Assembly: GCA_900635495.1 (NCBI GenBank)
Contig: LR134136.1
Location: 4,092,001 to 4,156,000 of the forward strand
Length of the DNA stretch: 64,000 bases
Origin: Atlantibacter hermannii
GTDB taxonomy: Bacteria > Pseudomonadota > Gammaproteobacteria > Enterobacterales > Enterobacteriaceae
Reading direction: 5' to 3'
A program made the position numbers and the translations under genes. Numbering within the stretch: position 1 is the first letter of the stretch; every line of letters begins with the position of its first letter. The notes under the pieces were generated by a model. The model searched no databases, had not been told where the DNA came from, and saw nothing but the letters and a program-made list of their open reading frames with translations. Positions 38,333 to 47,870 of the stretch are shown piece by piece.

Positions 38333-39232
38333 ATGGACATCAAAACGCTGCGTTATTTTGTGGAAGTAGTCAGACAGCAAAACTTTACCCGCGCGGCGCA
38401 AAACTTGTATGTCACGCAGCCGACCATCAGCAAAATGCTGCGGAACCTGGAGGAGGAACTGGGGTGTACGCTGCTGATCCGCGATGGACGTAAACTGCTG
38501 CTGACCGATACTGGCCGGGTGGTGTATGAACGGGGGATCGCCATTCTGGCCGAGTTTCGCCAGCTGGAAGACGAGCTCAGCGATATTCGCCATCTTGATA
38601 AAGGGACGCTCCGTCTGGGCATTCCGCCGATGGTGGGCATGCTTATGGCGGGGCCGATTGGGTTATACCGTCAACGCTACCCCGGCGTGGAGTTGAAAAT
38701 CTCCGAGTTCGGCAGCCTGACGGTGCAACAGGCGGTGATAAATGGCGAACTGGATATGGCAATTACCGCGCTGCCGGTGGAAGACGAACATCAGTTCGCT
38801 ACTCTGCCGTTATTCAGCCACCCGCTCTACGTACTGGCTCCCCGCTCCGGCGAATGGGTACAACGCGAGTATGTGGAGCCGCAGGAGCTCTCCAGCCATC
38901 CTCTTTTGATTTATAACGAAGACTTTTCCCTGAGCCGCCAGTTGATGCAACTCTTCGCAGCCCGGGGAATGAATCCGCATATCGCGGTACGCAGCGGCCA
39001 GTGGGATTTTTTGGCGGCGATGGTACAGGCTGGGGTCGGGATTGCCATTCTACCGGAGCCCATCTGCCGTAAACTGGATAAGACGCTGTTAACCTGGATA
39101 CCCCTGCGCAGTCCGTTGCGCTGGGAATTAGCCCTGATTTGGCGCGAGGGCATCTATCTTTCCCACAGCGCCCAGGCGTGGTTGAGCTGTTGTAAATCAT
39201 ACTGGCCAGCCGCTACTGGCCAGTCGGCTTAA
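38333..39232 (+). CDS. LysR-family transcriptional regulator
   Basis: A 299-aa LysR regulator: N-terminal winged helix MDIKTLRYFVEVVRQQNFTRAA with VTQPTISKMLRNLEEELGC, then an effector domain (GTLRLGIPPMVGMLMAGPI). It is most like the carboxylate-responding CidR/YwbI branch by general pattern, but I cannot name it with certainty. It lies next to acetate uptake genes, which would suit a weak-acid regulator. Its last codons overlap the end of convergent yjcE by four bases. Confidence 0.88.
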   Translation: MDIKTLRYFVEVVRQQNFTRAAQNLYVTQPTISKMLRNLEEELGCTLLIRDGRKLLLTDTGRVVYERGIAILAEFRQLEDELSDIRHLDKGTLRLGIPPMVGMLMAGPIGLYRQRYPGVELKISEFGSLTVQQAVINGELDMAITALPVEDEHQFATLPLFSHPLYVLAPRSGEWVQREYVEPQELSSHPLLIYNEDFSLSRQLMQLFAARGMNPHIAVRSGQWDFLAAMVQAGVGIAILPEPICRKLDKTLLTWIPLRSPLRWELALIWREGIYLSHSAQAWLSCCKSYWPAATGQSA

Positions 39233-40878
39233 TGTGTTTCGATGAGTAAAGCTTCCAGCAGATCGAGCTCGTGCAGCAATTTTTGCAGCGTGTCGTTGCT
39301 GATTTGCTGCGTCGCACGCAAATGATAGAGCTCCGCCCGTTCCGATCGCAGCGCCGCCAGACGGAACCGTCGCTCCAGATTCTCTTCCAGCGCGCTGTTT
39401 TCTGCATCGCTGCGTCCGTCAGCCCGACGGCGTAAATTACCGATGACCCGCGCGCTCACCTCTTTGAGCAATTGCGTATCGATGTTTTCATTCACATCCG
39501 CCGCCATGCGCTCCTCTTTTTTCTGAATGGTGACAATCGCCACCTCAGCCGTCACCGAACGCGCCAGGCGCTCTTCTTCACGCGCTTTTGTCTGGTCGGT
39601 CACTTCCACATGCTGAAGCAGGATCGGCAGCATAATGACGCCAACGAACAGGGAAATCAGGATCACGCCTGCCGCCAGGAACACCAGCTCGTAGCGCGCC
39701 GGAAACGGCGAGCCGTCCGCCAGCAACAGCGGGATAGACAACACACCCGCCAGCGTAATGGCTCCACGGACGCCTGCAAACGAAGCGATTAACAGATCGC
39801 GGGTTTTCCATGCCCCAAACTCCATCGGTTTTTTCTTCAGGAAGCGGAGGCTAAAGTGTTTCATGACCCACAACCAGCCGAAGCGCATCAGAATCAGCGC
39901 CGCATAAATGATGAAGATGTCGAGACACAGCATCCACACTTCAACATTTGGATCAGCTTCAGCAGTGGTCAACGAAGTTTCCAGAATGCCGGGCATTTGC
40001 AGCCCCAGTAGCAGGAATACCATGCCGTTAAACACAAATTCCAGCATCGACCAGACGCTGTTTGCGCGCAGACGCATCGCCAGCGGCGCGCGACGCATCA
40101 CTCCTGAACGGGTAATGGTCATACCGGCAGCAACGGCAGCCAGAATGCCCGATACGCCGATATGTTCAGCGATCAGATAAGAGGCGAACGGCAGCAGGAA
40201 CAGCAGAACGATTTGGGTAGCGGGCTCATCGCCGCCCCAGCGACTCAACCAGCGCAGTGAACGACCATACAGCAAGCTCACGGCAATCCCGGCCAGCAGG
40301 CCGCCAATCGCCACTTTCAAAAATTCGACCGTCGCGCCGCCCACGGTGAAGACCATGGTCCCCATCGCCACCGCCACGGCGAACTTCAGGGCGACCAGAC
40401 CGGACGCATCGTTCATCAGCGCCTCGCCCTGCAGAATCCCCATGATTTTCTTGGGAATACGTCCTTCGCCAACGATGCCGGAGAGCGCTACCGCATCGGT
40501 AGGCGACAGCACGGCGGCCAGCGCGAAAGCCCCTATTAGCGGAATGCCGGGCACCATCCAGTCGATCAAGAACCCCATACCCACAACGGTGATCAGCACC
40601 AATACCAGCGCCAGGCCGATAATTTCACGGCCATGTTCGAGGAATTCCCGGGTGGGCGTTTTCCAGCCGTCAGCAAACAGCAAGGGCGGAATAAACAGCA
40701 CCAGAAACAGTTCGGGATTGAAGTCTACATGTAAGCCAAACGTCGGCCATGCGAGTAAGGCGCCAATGCCGATTTGCATGAGCGGTAGAGGAACCTGGAA
40801 GGGAAGTACCCGGGTAATGACCCCGGAGAGCGAGACCACAAGGGTCATAATGAGAATGGTGAAGAAAATTTCCATGCT
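39229..40878 (-). CDS. yjcE: Na+/H+ antiporter YjcE (CPA1 family)
   Basis: I start at 40878 (MEIFFTILIMTLVVSLSGVI), as in E. coli, not at the upstream ATG, which adds an unrelated stretch. About 549 aa: 12 or so membrane segments with the CPA1 ion site region VLSPTDAVALSGIVGEG and GEALMNDASGLVALKF, then a charged C-terminal cytoplasmic tail (NLERRFRLAALRSERAELYH). It probably exchanges sodium or potassium for protons. It ends convergently with the LysR gene. Confidence 0.95.
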   Translation of the reverse strand, partial: SMEIFFTILIMTLVVSLSGVITRVLPFQVPLPLMQIGIGALLAWPTFGLHVDFNPELFLVLFIPPLLFADGWKTPTREFLEHGREIIGLALVLVLITVVGMGFLIDWMVPGIPLIGAFALAAVLSPTDAVALSGIVGEGRIPKKIMGILQGEALMNDASGLVALKFAVAVAMGTMVFTVGGATVEFLKVAIGGLLAGIAVSLLYGRSLRWLSRWGGDEPATQIVLLFLLPFASYLIAEHIGVSGILAAVAAGMTITRSGVMRRAPLAMRLRANSVWSMLEFVFNGMVFLLLGLQMPGILETSLTTAEADPNVEVWMLCLDIFIIYAALILMRFGWLWVMKHFSLRFLKKKPMEFGAWKTRDLLIASFAGVRGAITLAGVLSIPLLLADGSPFPARYELVFLAAGVILISLFVGVIMLPILLQHVEVTDQTKAREEERLARSVTAEVAIVTIQKKEERMAADVNENIDTQLLKEVSARVIGNLRRRADGRSDAENSALEENLERRFRLAALRSERAELYHLRATQQISNDTLQKLLHELDLLEALLIETH

Positions 40879-40973
40879 GTCCTTGAATATGATGATGCCA
40901 GTCGAAAATAGAGACTCCTCAGATAATAGAACATTGACACCCACAAAAAGAAAACCGGATGTGCCTTATAAAT

Positions 40974-41001
40974 AATAACGGGCCGATACCGGCCCGTTAT
41001 T
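40974..41001 (-). terminator. Terminator after ghxP
   Basis: Arms AATAACGGGCCG and CGGCCCGTTATT form a long hairpin 16 bases after the ghxP stop. An AT-rich stretch follows on the minus strand. Confidence 0.7.
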
Positions 41002-41016
41002 CAGATTTTGCGATGA

Positions 41017-42363
41017 TTAAATCGCCCAGCCGCCTGCGTAAAACGCCACCAGCGCGATAGCAATAATCACCGTCCCGATGTTGAGCTTACGCCATTCGCC
41101 GGAAACAAGACGACCAATAACCAGTGACGCGAAGCCAATCATGATGCCGGTAACGATGTTACAGGTCAGCACGATGAACACGGCGGTAATCAGCCCGGAC
41201 ATGGCATCGACGAAATCCGCGAAATCAATTTTCGCCACGTTGCTCAGCATCAGCAGGCCCACGTACATCAGCGCCGGTGCGGTAGCATACGCTGGCACCA
41301 GATAAGAAAGCGGAGACAGGAACAGGATAAGCAGGAACAGCACGCCGACGGTGATAGCCGTCAGGCCAGTTTTACCGCCTGCCGCCGTACCCGCTGCGGA
41401 TTCGATGTATACCGCTGCAGGCGCCGCGCCGACCAGGCCGGAGAAGACGCTGCTCAGGGAGTCGGTAGTCAGCGCTTTGCCGCCATCAATAATCTGCCCG
41501 TCTTTATCCAGCAGGTTCGCCTGGCCGGCTACCGCACGGATGGTGCCGGTGGCGTCGAACACCGCCGTCATCACCAGCGCCAGTACGCTTGGGATCACCA
41601 CCGGATTCAGCGCGCCCATGATGTCGAGGCTACCAATCAGCGAATTGCCGTTCTCATCGCTCAGCGATGGCATGGCAAACAAACCGGAGAACTTCACGCT
41701 CGGATCGAAAATCAGGCCGACCACGGAAATACCAATAATGGTCAGCAGAATGCCGCCGGGGACTTTCATCTTTTCGAGGCCGATAATGACCGCAAGGCCA
41801 ATCAGGGACATGATGACCGGGAAGCTGGCAAAGTGACCCAACGCTACCGGCAAGCCGTCCAGCGGGTTTTTGATTACCAGACCCACGCCGTTCGCCGCGA
41901 TCAGCAGCAGAAACAGACCGATACCGATACCGGTGCCGTGCGCAATGCCCTGTGGGAGGTTGCGCAGGATCCAGCTACGAATGCCGGTGGCGGAAATAAT
42001 GGTAAACAGCACGCCCATCAGGAACACCGCACCCAGTGCGACCGGTACGCTGATTTGTTGGCCCAACACCAGGCTGAACGCGGTGAACGCGGTTAATGAA
42101 ATGGCGCAACCAATTGCCAGCGGCAGGTTTGCCCACAGGCCCATTAATAATGAACCGATACCGGCAACCAGGCAGGTGGCGACAAACACAGCAGCCGGCG
42201 GGAAGCCCGCTTTACCCAGCATGCCCGGAACCACGATGACGGAATAAACCATGGCCAAAAAGGTGGTGAGGCCTGCAACGATTTCCTGACGGACGGAACT
42301 GCCACGGGCAGAAACCTTAAACCAGGCATCAAGCGAGCCGGTACGCGCAGATGGCGTAGACAT
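41017..42363 (-). CDS. ghxP: Guanine/hypoxanthine permease GhxP (YjcD)
   Basis: A 448-aa member of the AzgA-like purine permease family, MSTPSARTGSLDAWFKVS at the start, with 12-14 membrane segments. The signatures TTFLAMVYSVIVVPGMLG, VMTAVFDATGTIRAVAGQA and AAVYIESAAGTAAGGKTGL are intact. It imports guanine and hypoxanthine with protons. Upstream lie up to three PurR-like boxes, suggesting purine repression. Confidence 0.96.
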   Translation of the reverse strand: MSTPSARTGSLDAWFKVSARGSSVRQEIVAGLTTFLAMVYSVIVVPGMLGKAGFPPAAVFVATCLVAGIGSLLMGLWANLPLAIGCAISLTAFTAFSLVLGQQISVPVALGAVFLMGVLFTIISATGIRSWILRNLPQGIAHGTGIGIGLFLLLIAANGVGLVIKNPLDGLPVALGHFASFPVIMSLIGLAVIIGLEKMKVPGGILLTIIGISVVGLIFDPSVKFSGLFAMPSLSDENGNSLIGSLDIMGALNPVVIPSVLALVMTAVFDATGTIRAVAGQANLLDKDGQIIDGGKALTTDSLSSVFSGLVGAAPAAVYIESAAGTAAGGKTGLTAITVGVLFLLILFLSPLSYLVPAYATAPALMYVGLLMLSNVAKIDFADFVDAMSGLITAVFIVLTCNIVTGIMIGFASLVIGRLVSGEWRKLNIGTVIIAIALVAFYAGGWAI

Positions 42364-42537
42364 AGAAACATCCCCTGAGATTTTTTATTGCCTGTCATAC
42401 GTCAGTTGCAGATGCGTTGGCTTTGCTGCAATGCGAATGATTCAGGCGTGATGCTTTCTGTGCGTGGTGGACAACCCGCTGCCAGTTAAACGTCAGATCC
42501 TTGTGCTCAATGAGTGACAAACAGGAAGGGTCACAAT

Positions 42538-42696
42538 AAGCAAACGTTTAACTCCACGCATAGAAAACGGTTCGAAAAATTAAGGCAAACGATTATCCAG
42601 CCTTCTGACGGGGTTTTTCAACTTAACTTTGCCACTTTTAGCGAAAAAAACGCACAGGTGATGATTTCTTCACCGACAAATGCGCAAACGTTATCG
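42538..42696. promoter_or_regulatory. Cluster of PurR-like boxes upstream of ghxP
   Basis: Three near-matches to the PurR operator ACGCAAACGTTTGCGT lie 175-330 bases ahead of ghxP: AAGCAAACGTTTAACT (42538-42553, the best), AGGCAAACGATTATCC (about 42584-42599) and TGCGCAAACGTTATCG (42681-42696). A PurR-type operator next to a purine permease is sensible. The rest of the 413-base spacer has no convincing gene. Confidence 0.5.
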
Positions 42697-42776
42697 TCGC
42701 TGCGCAAAGCCATAACAAAATCCGCTATATTTTCCGGGATCGCGTTACAGCTTTGCTGGGAAACGTGACCTGTCGG

Positions 42777-43445
42777 TTACGCGCCGGGGAGTGAAAAGGG
42801 GCCGCCTTTCGTCATCGCGCGCTGCCATGACGGACGCTGTTCCACGCGCTGCTTCCAGCGTGCGAGGTTCGGCAAATTATCTATTCCGCCGCGGGCCAGT
42901 AACGCAATAACCGGAAAGATCATCTGAATATCCGCCATGCTAAAGCGATCCCCGGCAAACCATTCGCGTCCGTTAAGCGATTGCTCAATAAACTGCGCAT
43001 GGGTAGCAATCTGCTTATTCAGATAGCTTTTCTGCACACCCTGCCCCAGCAATTTACCCACCGTGCGGAAACCAAACGGTACCGGCGGTTTGCCAAGACT
43101 GCCGAACACCAGTTTCATCATCAGTAAGGGCATCAGGGAACCTTCCGCATAATGCAGCCAGAAGCGGTAATCAATTTTTCCTTGCGGATCGGCAGGCTTC
43201 AGTTGCCCGGCCGTATCATAGGTTTCCTGCAAATATTCCAGAATCGCGCCAGATTCCGCCAGGACAAGCCCGTTATCTTCCAGCACCGGCGACTTACCTA
43301 ACGGGTGAATTTTTTTCAGCTCAGGCGGTGCCAGCATGGTCGGTTGACGCTGATATCGTGCGATTTGATAAGGCAGGTTCAGTTCTTCGAGTGCGCACAG
43401 TATGCGCTGGGAGCGCGAGTTATTCAGATGATGCACGGTAAGCAT
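42777..43445 (-). CDS. Glutathione S-transferase family protein
   Basis: A 222-aa soluble protein with an N-terminal thioredoxin-like GST domain (MLTVHHLNNSRSQRILCALEELNLPY, then GKSPVLEDNGLVLAESGAILEYL with the glutathione-contacting Glu-Ser) and a helical C-terminal domain (WFAGDRFSMADIQMIFPV). A GST gene also sits beside soxR in Salmonella. The position suggests a part in redox or electrophile defence, but its substrate is unknown. Confidence 0.9.
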   Translation of the reverse strand: MLTVHHLNNSRSQRILCALEELNLPYQIARYQRQPTMLAPPELKKIHPLGKSPVLEDNGLVLAESGAILEYLQETYDTAGQLKPADPQGKIDYRFWLHYAEGSLMPLLMMKLVFGSLGKPPVPFGFRTVGKLLGQGVQKSYLNKQIATHAQFIEQSLNGREWFAGDRFSMADIQMIFPVIALLARGGIDNLPNLARWKQRVEQRPSWQRAMTKGGPFSLPGA

Positions 43446-43569
43446 GGCGGATTCTCATCATTAATGGGTGAATTTAACTATAGAAAATTGCGGCAAGTTG
43501 ACGTAAAAGTTTGTGCAAAAAACAGCCGCCGTGGCTGGAAGAAATGTCCGTCGGAGATATACTCAAATT

Positions 43570-43713
43570 ATCGGTGCAAACCGGAACCTCCCAAGATATT
43601 ACCCATGAGGGGCACCGACGTCGGGGGAAACCCTCCCGTAAAAAAGCGGGATAGAGCGAAAGACAAAGACCGGAACAAAACGAAAGCGCCGCAGTTGGCG
43701 CTTTCGTTTTTTA
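43570..43713 (+). ncRNA. sraL: Small RNA SraL (RyjA)
   Basis: The plus strand between the GST gene and soxR holds a 145-base structured region beginning TCGGTGCAAACCGGAACCTC and including GTCGGGGGAAACCCTCC and GCGGGATAGAGCGAAAGACA, which match my recollection of E. coli and Salmonella SraL, encoded at this same place. A -10 TATACT (43558-43563) precedes the proposed start. It ends in the strong hairpin ACGAAAGCGCC/GGCGCTTTCGT plus T run. In Salmonella SraL is linked to tig and rho regulation. Confidence 0.85.
43677..43713. terminator. Shared terminator of sraL and soxR
   Basis: The hairpin AAACGAAAGCGCC-GCAGTT-GGCGCTTTCGTTT with T residues on one side and A residues on the other can stop transcription both ways. 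The soxR stop codon lies inside its T run at 43711-43713. Confidence 0.85.
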
Positions 43714-44175
43714 ATGCTCACCCTCTTCCAGCAGACGTGCGCCGGTGCCTTCGTCACCCAGCCGGTCTTCCGGGTTACGCAACGGGCAGTCGCTTCGCGA
43801 TAGGCAGCCGCAACCGATACAGCCATCCAAATCATCACGCAACGACGTTAACGTCTGAATACGGCGATCAAGCTCTTCCTGCCAGCGCGAGGAAAGCTGC
43901 CGCCACTCTTTTGCGCTCAGGGTATGCCCTTCCGGCAATACGTTTAACGCCTCATGAATGGTGGCCAACGGAATGCCGATGCGTTGCGCAATTTTGATAA
44001 TCGCCACGTAGCGCAACACATCACGCTTATATCGCCGCTGATTCCCGGCATTACGCGTACTTTTAATCAAACCTTTGCTTTCATAAAAGTGCAGCGCGGA
44101 CACTGCAACGCCGCTGCGCTTTGCGACTTCCCCTGGCGTCAGAAAAGGTTTAATCCGCGGTTTTTTCTTCTCCAT
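43711..44175 (-). CDS. soxR: Redox-sensing activator SoxR
   Basis: A 154-aa MerR-family protein: winged helix FLTPGEVAKRSGVAVSALHFYESKGLI, a dimerisation helix, and the [2Fe-2S] cluster motif CIGCGCLSRSDC (CX2CXCX5C). Oxidation of the cluster switches on soxS. Length and motifs are normal (154 aa in E. coli). It is divergent from soxS with a perfect SoxR palindrome between them. Confidence 0.97.
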   Translation of the reverse strand: MEKKKPRIKPFLTPGEVAKRSGVAVSALHFYESKGLIKSTRNAGNQRRYKRDVLRYVAIIKIAQRIGIPLATIHEALNVLPEGHTLSAKEWRQLSSRWQEELDRRIQTLTSLRDDLDGCIGCGCLSRSDCPLRNPEDRLGDEGTGARLLEEGEH

Positions 44176-44184
44176 ATCGCTTTA

Positions 44185-44202
44185 CCTCAAGTTAACTTGA
44201 GG
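44185..44202. promoter_or_regulatory. SoxR operator
   Basis: The perfect 18-base palindrome CCTCAAGTTAACTTGAGG is the standard SoxR site in the soxS promoter, where it sits in an over-long spacer between -35 and -10. TATACT (44208-44213) is a plausible -10 for soxS. Confidence 0.9.
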
Positions 44203-44258
44203 AATTATACTCGCGGCCAATGAGAACGACTATCGATAACTTATGATGAGAGGCGCTT

Positions 44259-44651
44259 ATGTCACATCCGGAAATCATCAGCACACTGATTGAATGGATC
44301 GATGAACATATTGACCAACCGCTGAATATCGACGTGGTGGCGAAGAAATCGGGCTATTCGAAATGGTACTTACAGCGCATGTTTCGTACTGTCATGCGTC
44401 AGTCGCTCGGCGAGTATATTCGTCAACGGCGGTTATCGATGGCGGCGGAAGCGTTGCGGAATACGCGGCGGCCTATTTTTGATATCGCCATGGATCATGG
44501 CTACGTTTCACAGCAGACGTTTTCACGCGTGTTCCGGCGGGAATACGATATCACCCCCACCGACTATCGCCTTCAGACCAGAGTCGCAGGGTTGGCCTCG
44601 CGCAACAGCGTTTTGACCTCCGGCTCATACAACCAGCTCATCAGGTCGTGA
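44259..44651 (+). CDS. soxS: Superoxide response activator SoxS, extended C-terminus
   Basis: An AraC/XylS-type activator: WIDEHIDQPLNIDVVAKKSGYS, first helix-turn-helix ending WYLQRMFRTV, and second helix-turn-helix IFDIAMDHGYVSQQTFSRVFRR. The first 105 residues align with SoxS, but the frame continues to 130 aa instead of the usual 107, and the added 23 residues (TRVAGLASRNSVLTSGSYNQ onward) are encoded antisense to the end of pdeC. Several helix positions also differ from E. coli SoxS (MAAEALRNTRR in place of LLAAVELRTTER). Whether the extension is translated or reflects a lost stop or sequence error is open. Confidence 0.9.
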   Translation: MSHPEIISTLIEWIDEHIDQPLNIDVVAKKSGYSKWYLQRMFRTVMRQSLGEYIRQRRLSMAAEALRNTRRPIFDIAMDHGYVSQQTFSRVFRREYDITPTDYRLQTRVAGLASRNSVLTSGSYNQLIRS

Positions 44652-46176
44652 GACGACATCGCTTTAGCGAAGTACCACCCCTGACAGAACTGCACGTTGC
44701 GTTTTAGCAGCCAGTTAATTTGATCAGGGGTTTCTACCCCCTCGGCAATGATCTTCAGGCGCAGGCTCTGCGCCATCTCAATGATATGCTCAACGATTAA
44801 GTGGCTGGTGCTGTTGGTGATTAAGGTGTCGATAAAGGTTTTATCGATCTTCAGTAAGTCAACGTTGAGCGAGTACAGGTTGTGGAGGTTGGAATAACCG
44901 GTACCAAAATCGTCGATGGCGATTTCGAACCCTGACCGACGGAACGCCTGAACCACTGGCGCCGTTTTCGTGACATCAATAACGCCTCGTTCGGTCACTT
45001 CTATTTTTATCTGGTGCGCTTTAACACCAAACTGGCGGTTTTTTTGCTCAATCAGCGCAATCAGCCGCGCGGAATGGAAATCTGATGCCGACAGGTTGAT
45101 AGAGATGTAAAGCTCGGGATGGGCAGCCAGAAACGCGCCAAGATCCTGATACAGCTCTTCGATAACATAATCGGTAACCCGGGCGATCAGCCCTCTTTTT
45201 CTGCCAGCGGAATAAACTCAACCGGGCTCATCACCGGGCCGTTAAAGCCTGGCCAGCGTAGTAATGCTTCGGCGCCCACGCAGGCACCATTTTTAATGTC
45301 GACAATCGGTTGGTAATGCAGGCAAAGCTGACGCTTTTGCAATGCACGCTGCAACATACGCGCCGGAGAATTAAACTGCTGACGGGTTCGTGACCACATC
45401 AGCCAAATAATTACGCTACAAATTAACCCTAACGGCAAGGTTAATGAAAGCTGGTGATACCACTCCTGAAATATACGCTGCGAACTGGTTGAAACAATAA
45501 TGGCAATCGGACGTACAGTGGACTGGGCAATTGCATAATAACGTGAGCCATTTTGAAAATCGGCTTGTTTACGCAGAATCAGTTGATTTAATTGTCTGGA
45601 ATCTGCCTGCTGGCTCAGGGAAAAAAATTGATTTGTTATCGTATCGAATATGCCAAACTGTAGCTGAGTATCTGTGGACATCACTTCACTATATGAAAGT
45701 GGGTTTACCACAGCGACATAATTACCTTTACGCATATACACCATTTTATGACCCGAATAAAAAGGTGTATCGCGGTAATAATAAATGGCTACATTTGCAT
45801 TGCGCTTATAATTAGCGGCGTCCATAATCCAGTGTTGTTTAAGGCTAACCGCAGTAGAACACTGGAATTGATCTTCACTGGCATAAATTAAATCTGCGAC
45901 ATAAAGGTGCCCGCGCACAATATTTAACATATTGGCGCGATGATCTGCACTGCAAATTAACCCAGGCCACGCCGCTGCCTCTTCATAAGCAGAATCGACG
46001 TCTTTGATAACAATTTCGGTTTTGTCGAGCGCTAATTGCGCAAATGCGTACAGATGATCTCGGGTATCGCTAATAGCACGGATATGGGCTAACCACAGGG
46101 CGAGGACGACAGGAAGCAGCACCACGAGTGTAATGCCTGCCAGTCGTAACGCGTTTTTTCGTGCCCTGAAAATCAT
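44573..46176 (-). CDS. pdeC: c-di-GMP phosphodiesterase PdeC (YjcC), one apparent frameshift
   Basis: An N-terminal membrane segment (about 11-30), a periplasmic CSS-motif sensor with cysteines in GLICSADHRANM and QFQCSTAVS, a second membrane segment (LTLPLGLICSVIIWLMWS), then an EAL domain with GAEALLRWPGF, ISINLSASDFHS, DDFGTGYSNLHNL and IIAEGVETPDQI. The frame breaks at 45190: GAGGGCTGATC needs one more C to read EKEGLIARVTDYV, as in E. coli. Repaired length is about 534 aa (528 in E. coli). It converges on and overlaps the extended soxS end. Confidence 0.93.
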
Positions 46177-46463
46177 CGTGATCTCATATCCCTGCTGTTT
46201 GTGCCTGCTTGGTTATGAATAGACACTCCGCAAACAGGCGTTACGTTGCATGAATAACGAAACATTAGCAACAGGATTTTATTATCACAGAATATAATTT
46301 CTGAGCTCGTTCAGATTATTCACAGATTTCACAGAAAAAAATGTGGTAATTTATCTTAAGTACGTTAATTGCGCTGTTTAAGTGTGACCTTAATAACAAC
46401 TAAATAGGTTTTTAAAATACGATCCCTGAAAGACATAAGTACTACTGTTTCCAGGGGTAATGA

Positions 46464-47870
46464 TTAACAGGGGTCTTCGATGACTGCGCATACCGTACGA
46501 CTTCGTCCGGTATGCTTGGCCTGATAGAGTGCTTTATCCGTTTCAGTCAGAACCTGAGAAAGCGGCAACGCGCCGGACTTTACCTCCACTGCGCCTGCGC
46601 TAAACGACAGGTCGACGCGTTGCTGATCTATATGTAAAGGCGTGGCGCTAAGCACGTCCCGGAGCTGATCGGTGAAGGCAACAGCGTCATCGCAACCGGC
46701 ATTACGCAGTATCACCAGGAATTCTTCCCCACCGAGGCGGCCCGCATAAAATTCGGGAAAATGGCATGCGCGGATACAATCGCAAAAATGCAGTAATGCT
46801 TTATCTCCTGCAGCGTGTCCCCACGAATCATTGATCCGTTTAAAATAATCCAGATCGATCATTAATACGGCAAAGCTATTTTGCGGTTCGTTTTCAAATT
46901 CATTTTCCAGCTGTTTTAATATTTCTGCGCGATTATAGCACTGTGTTAAATCATCAATGGTTGCCTTACGGGTTAATATCTGCTCCGCTTGCTTTCGGGC
47001 GGTAATATCAAGTCCAATATTTAATACGCTATTATCCGGCAACACAATATTCGCCCACAGCGTGGTTAACATTGTCCCGTCACGCCTCACCGGATGCCAT
47101 TCTTTCATGGTGGGCAGCGGTGTTGTATTAACCGAGGCTCGCACTTCACTTCGAACAACCGGATCGGGATAAAACAATGTCAGCGGATCGGAAGCCTGAT
47201 TAATTTCTTCCAGTGTCCAGCCAAATACGCGTTCGCACTCGCCGTTCCATAATGTGCAGCGTCCATTTCGATTAAAGGAATTAATAAGCACCGGCGCTCG
47301 CTCAAACAGCACCTTATAACGTTCAGAGATGTGCTGTAACTCCAGCGCGGCGATTTCGCGGGCAAACGACTCAAGTAAATAATCACGCAATTTATCTGCA
47401 AGAATAGTCACGCCGTGCTTCAAAAGCGTAACGGAAGGCAGCGTCTGTCGGTACGCCAGAAACAGCCATGCCGTTGCATTGTAATCATGCAGCGGGAGTT
47501 TGCAGAGTATCCCGGTTTGTAGCTCCCTCAACGGCAAGGGCGCGTCAGCATAGAACTGCGCGCCAACGCTGTGAGGCCATGACAGGATGCGCCACGCATA
47601 GGGATGATTGACTATACGCGGATGCCGTAAAAGCTGGCATGCCTGCTCGTGGCCTTTCCCGTCATCGTCACACTGGCTCACCTGAACGTTACCGTCACGT
47701 TCAATCGCGATCCACGTAACGTGGCTTCCCAGCGCCAACTGGATATCACCGACAATTTCATGAACGGAACGATGCGGTAACAATTGGGGGATCACTTTCG
47801 TCAGGATACGTAATACCTGTGCGCCATCCCCTAATAAACTGTTTTTATGGGCAGTATTCATTTTTATCAT
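46464..47870 (-). CDS. Diguanylate cyclase with PAS and GAF-like domains
   Basis: The N-terminal 190 residues look GAF-like (LALGSHVTWIAIERDGNVQV), a PAS domain follows (RYKVLFERAPVLINSFNRNG to NIGLDITARKQAEQ), and a C-terminal GGDEF domain has active site GRLGGEEFLVIL and DLDYFKRINDSWGHAAGDK. The product-inhibition motif RxxD just before GGEEF is not present (RACH in the nearby position). The start is uncertain: MIKMNTAHKNS at 47870 is my choice over an ATG at 47927. No membrane segments. It sits beside pdeC, an opposing enzyme, with 287 bases between. Confidence 0.88.
   Translation of the reverse strand: MIKMNTAHKNSLLGDGAQVLRILTKVIPQLLPHRSVHEIVGDIQLALGSHVTWIAIERDGNVQVSQCDDDGKGHEQACQLLRHPRIVNHPYAWRILSWPHSVGAQFYADAPLPLRELQTGILCKLPLHDYNATAWLFLAYRQTLPSVTLLKHGVTILADKLRDYLLESFAREIAALELQHISERYKVLFERAPVLINSFNRNGRCTLWNGECERVFGWTLEEINQASDPLTLFYPDPVVRSEVRASVNTTPLPTMKEWHPVRRDGTMLTTLWANIVLPDNSVLNIGLDITARKQAEQILTRKATIDDLTQCYNRAEILKQLENEFENEPQNSFAVLMIDLDYFKRINDSWGHAAGDKALLHFCDCIRACHFPEFYAGRLGGEEFLVILRNAGCDDAVAFTDQLRDVLSATPLHIDQQRVDLSFSAGAVEVKSGALPLSQVLTETDKALYQAKHTGRSRTVCAVIEDPC

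Noticed and set aside
42514..42768. 84-codon frame between ghxP and the GST gene
   Set aside because: It covers the PurR-like boxes and an AT-rich promoter region, with no ribosome-binding site or family pattern.
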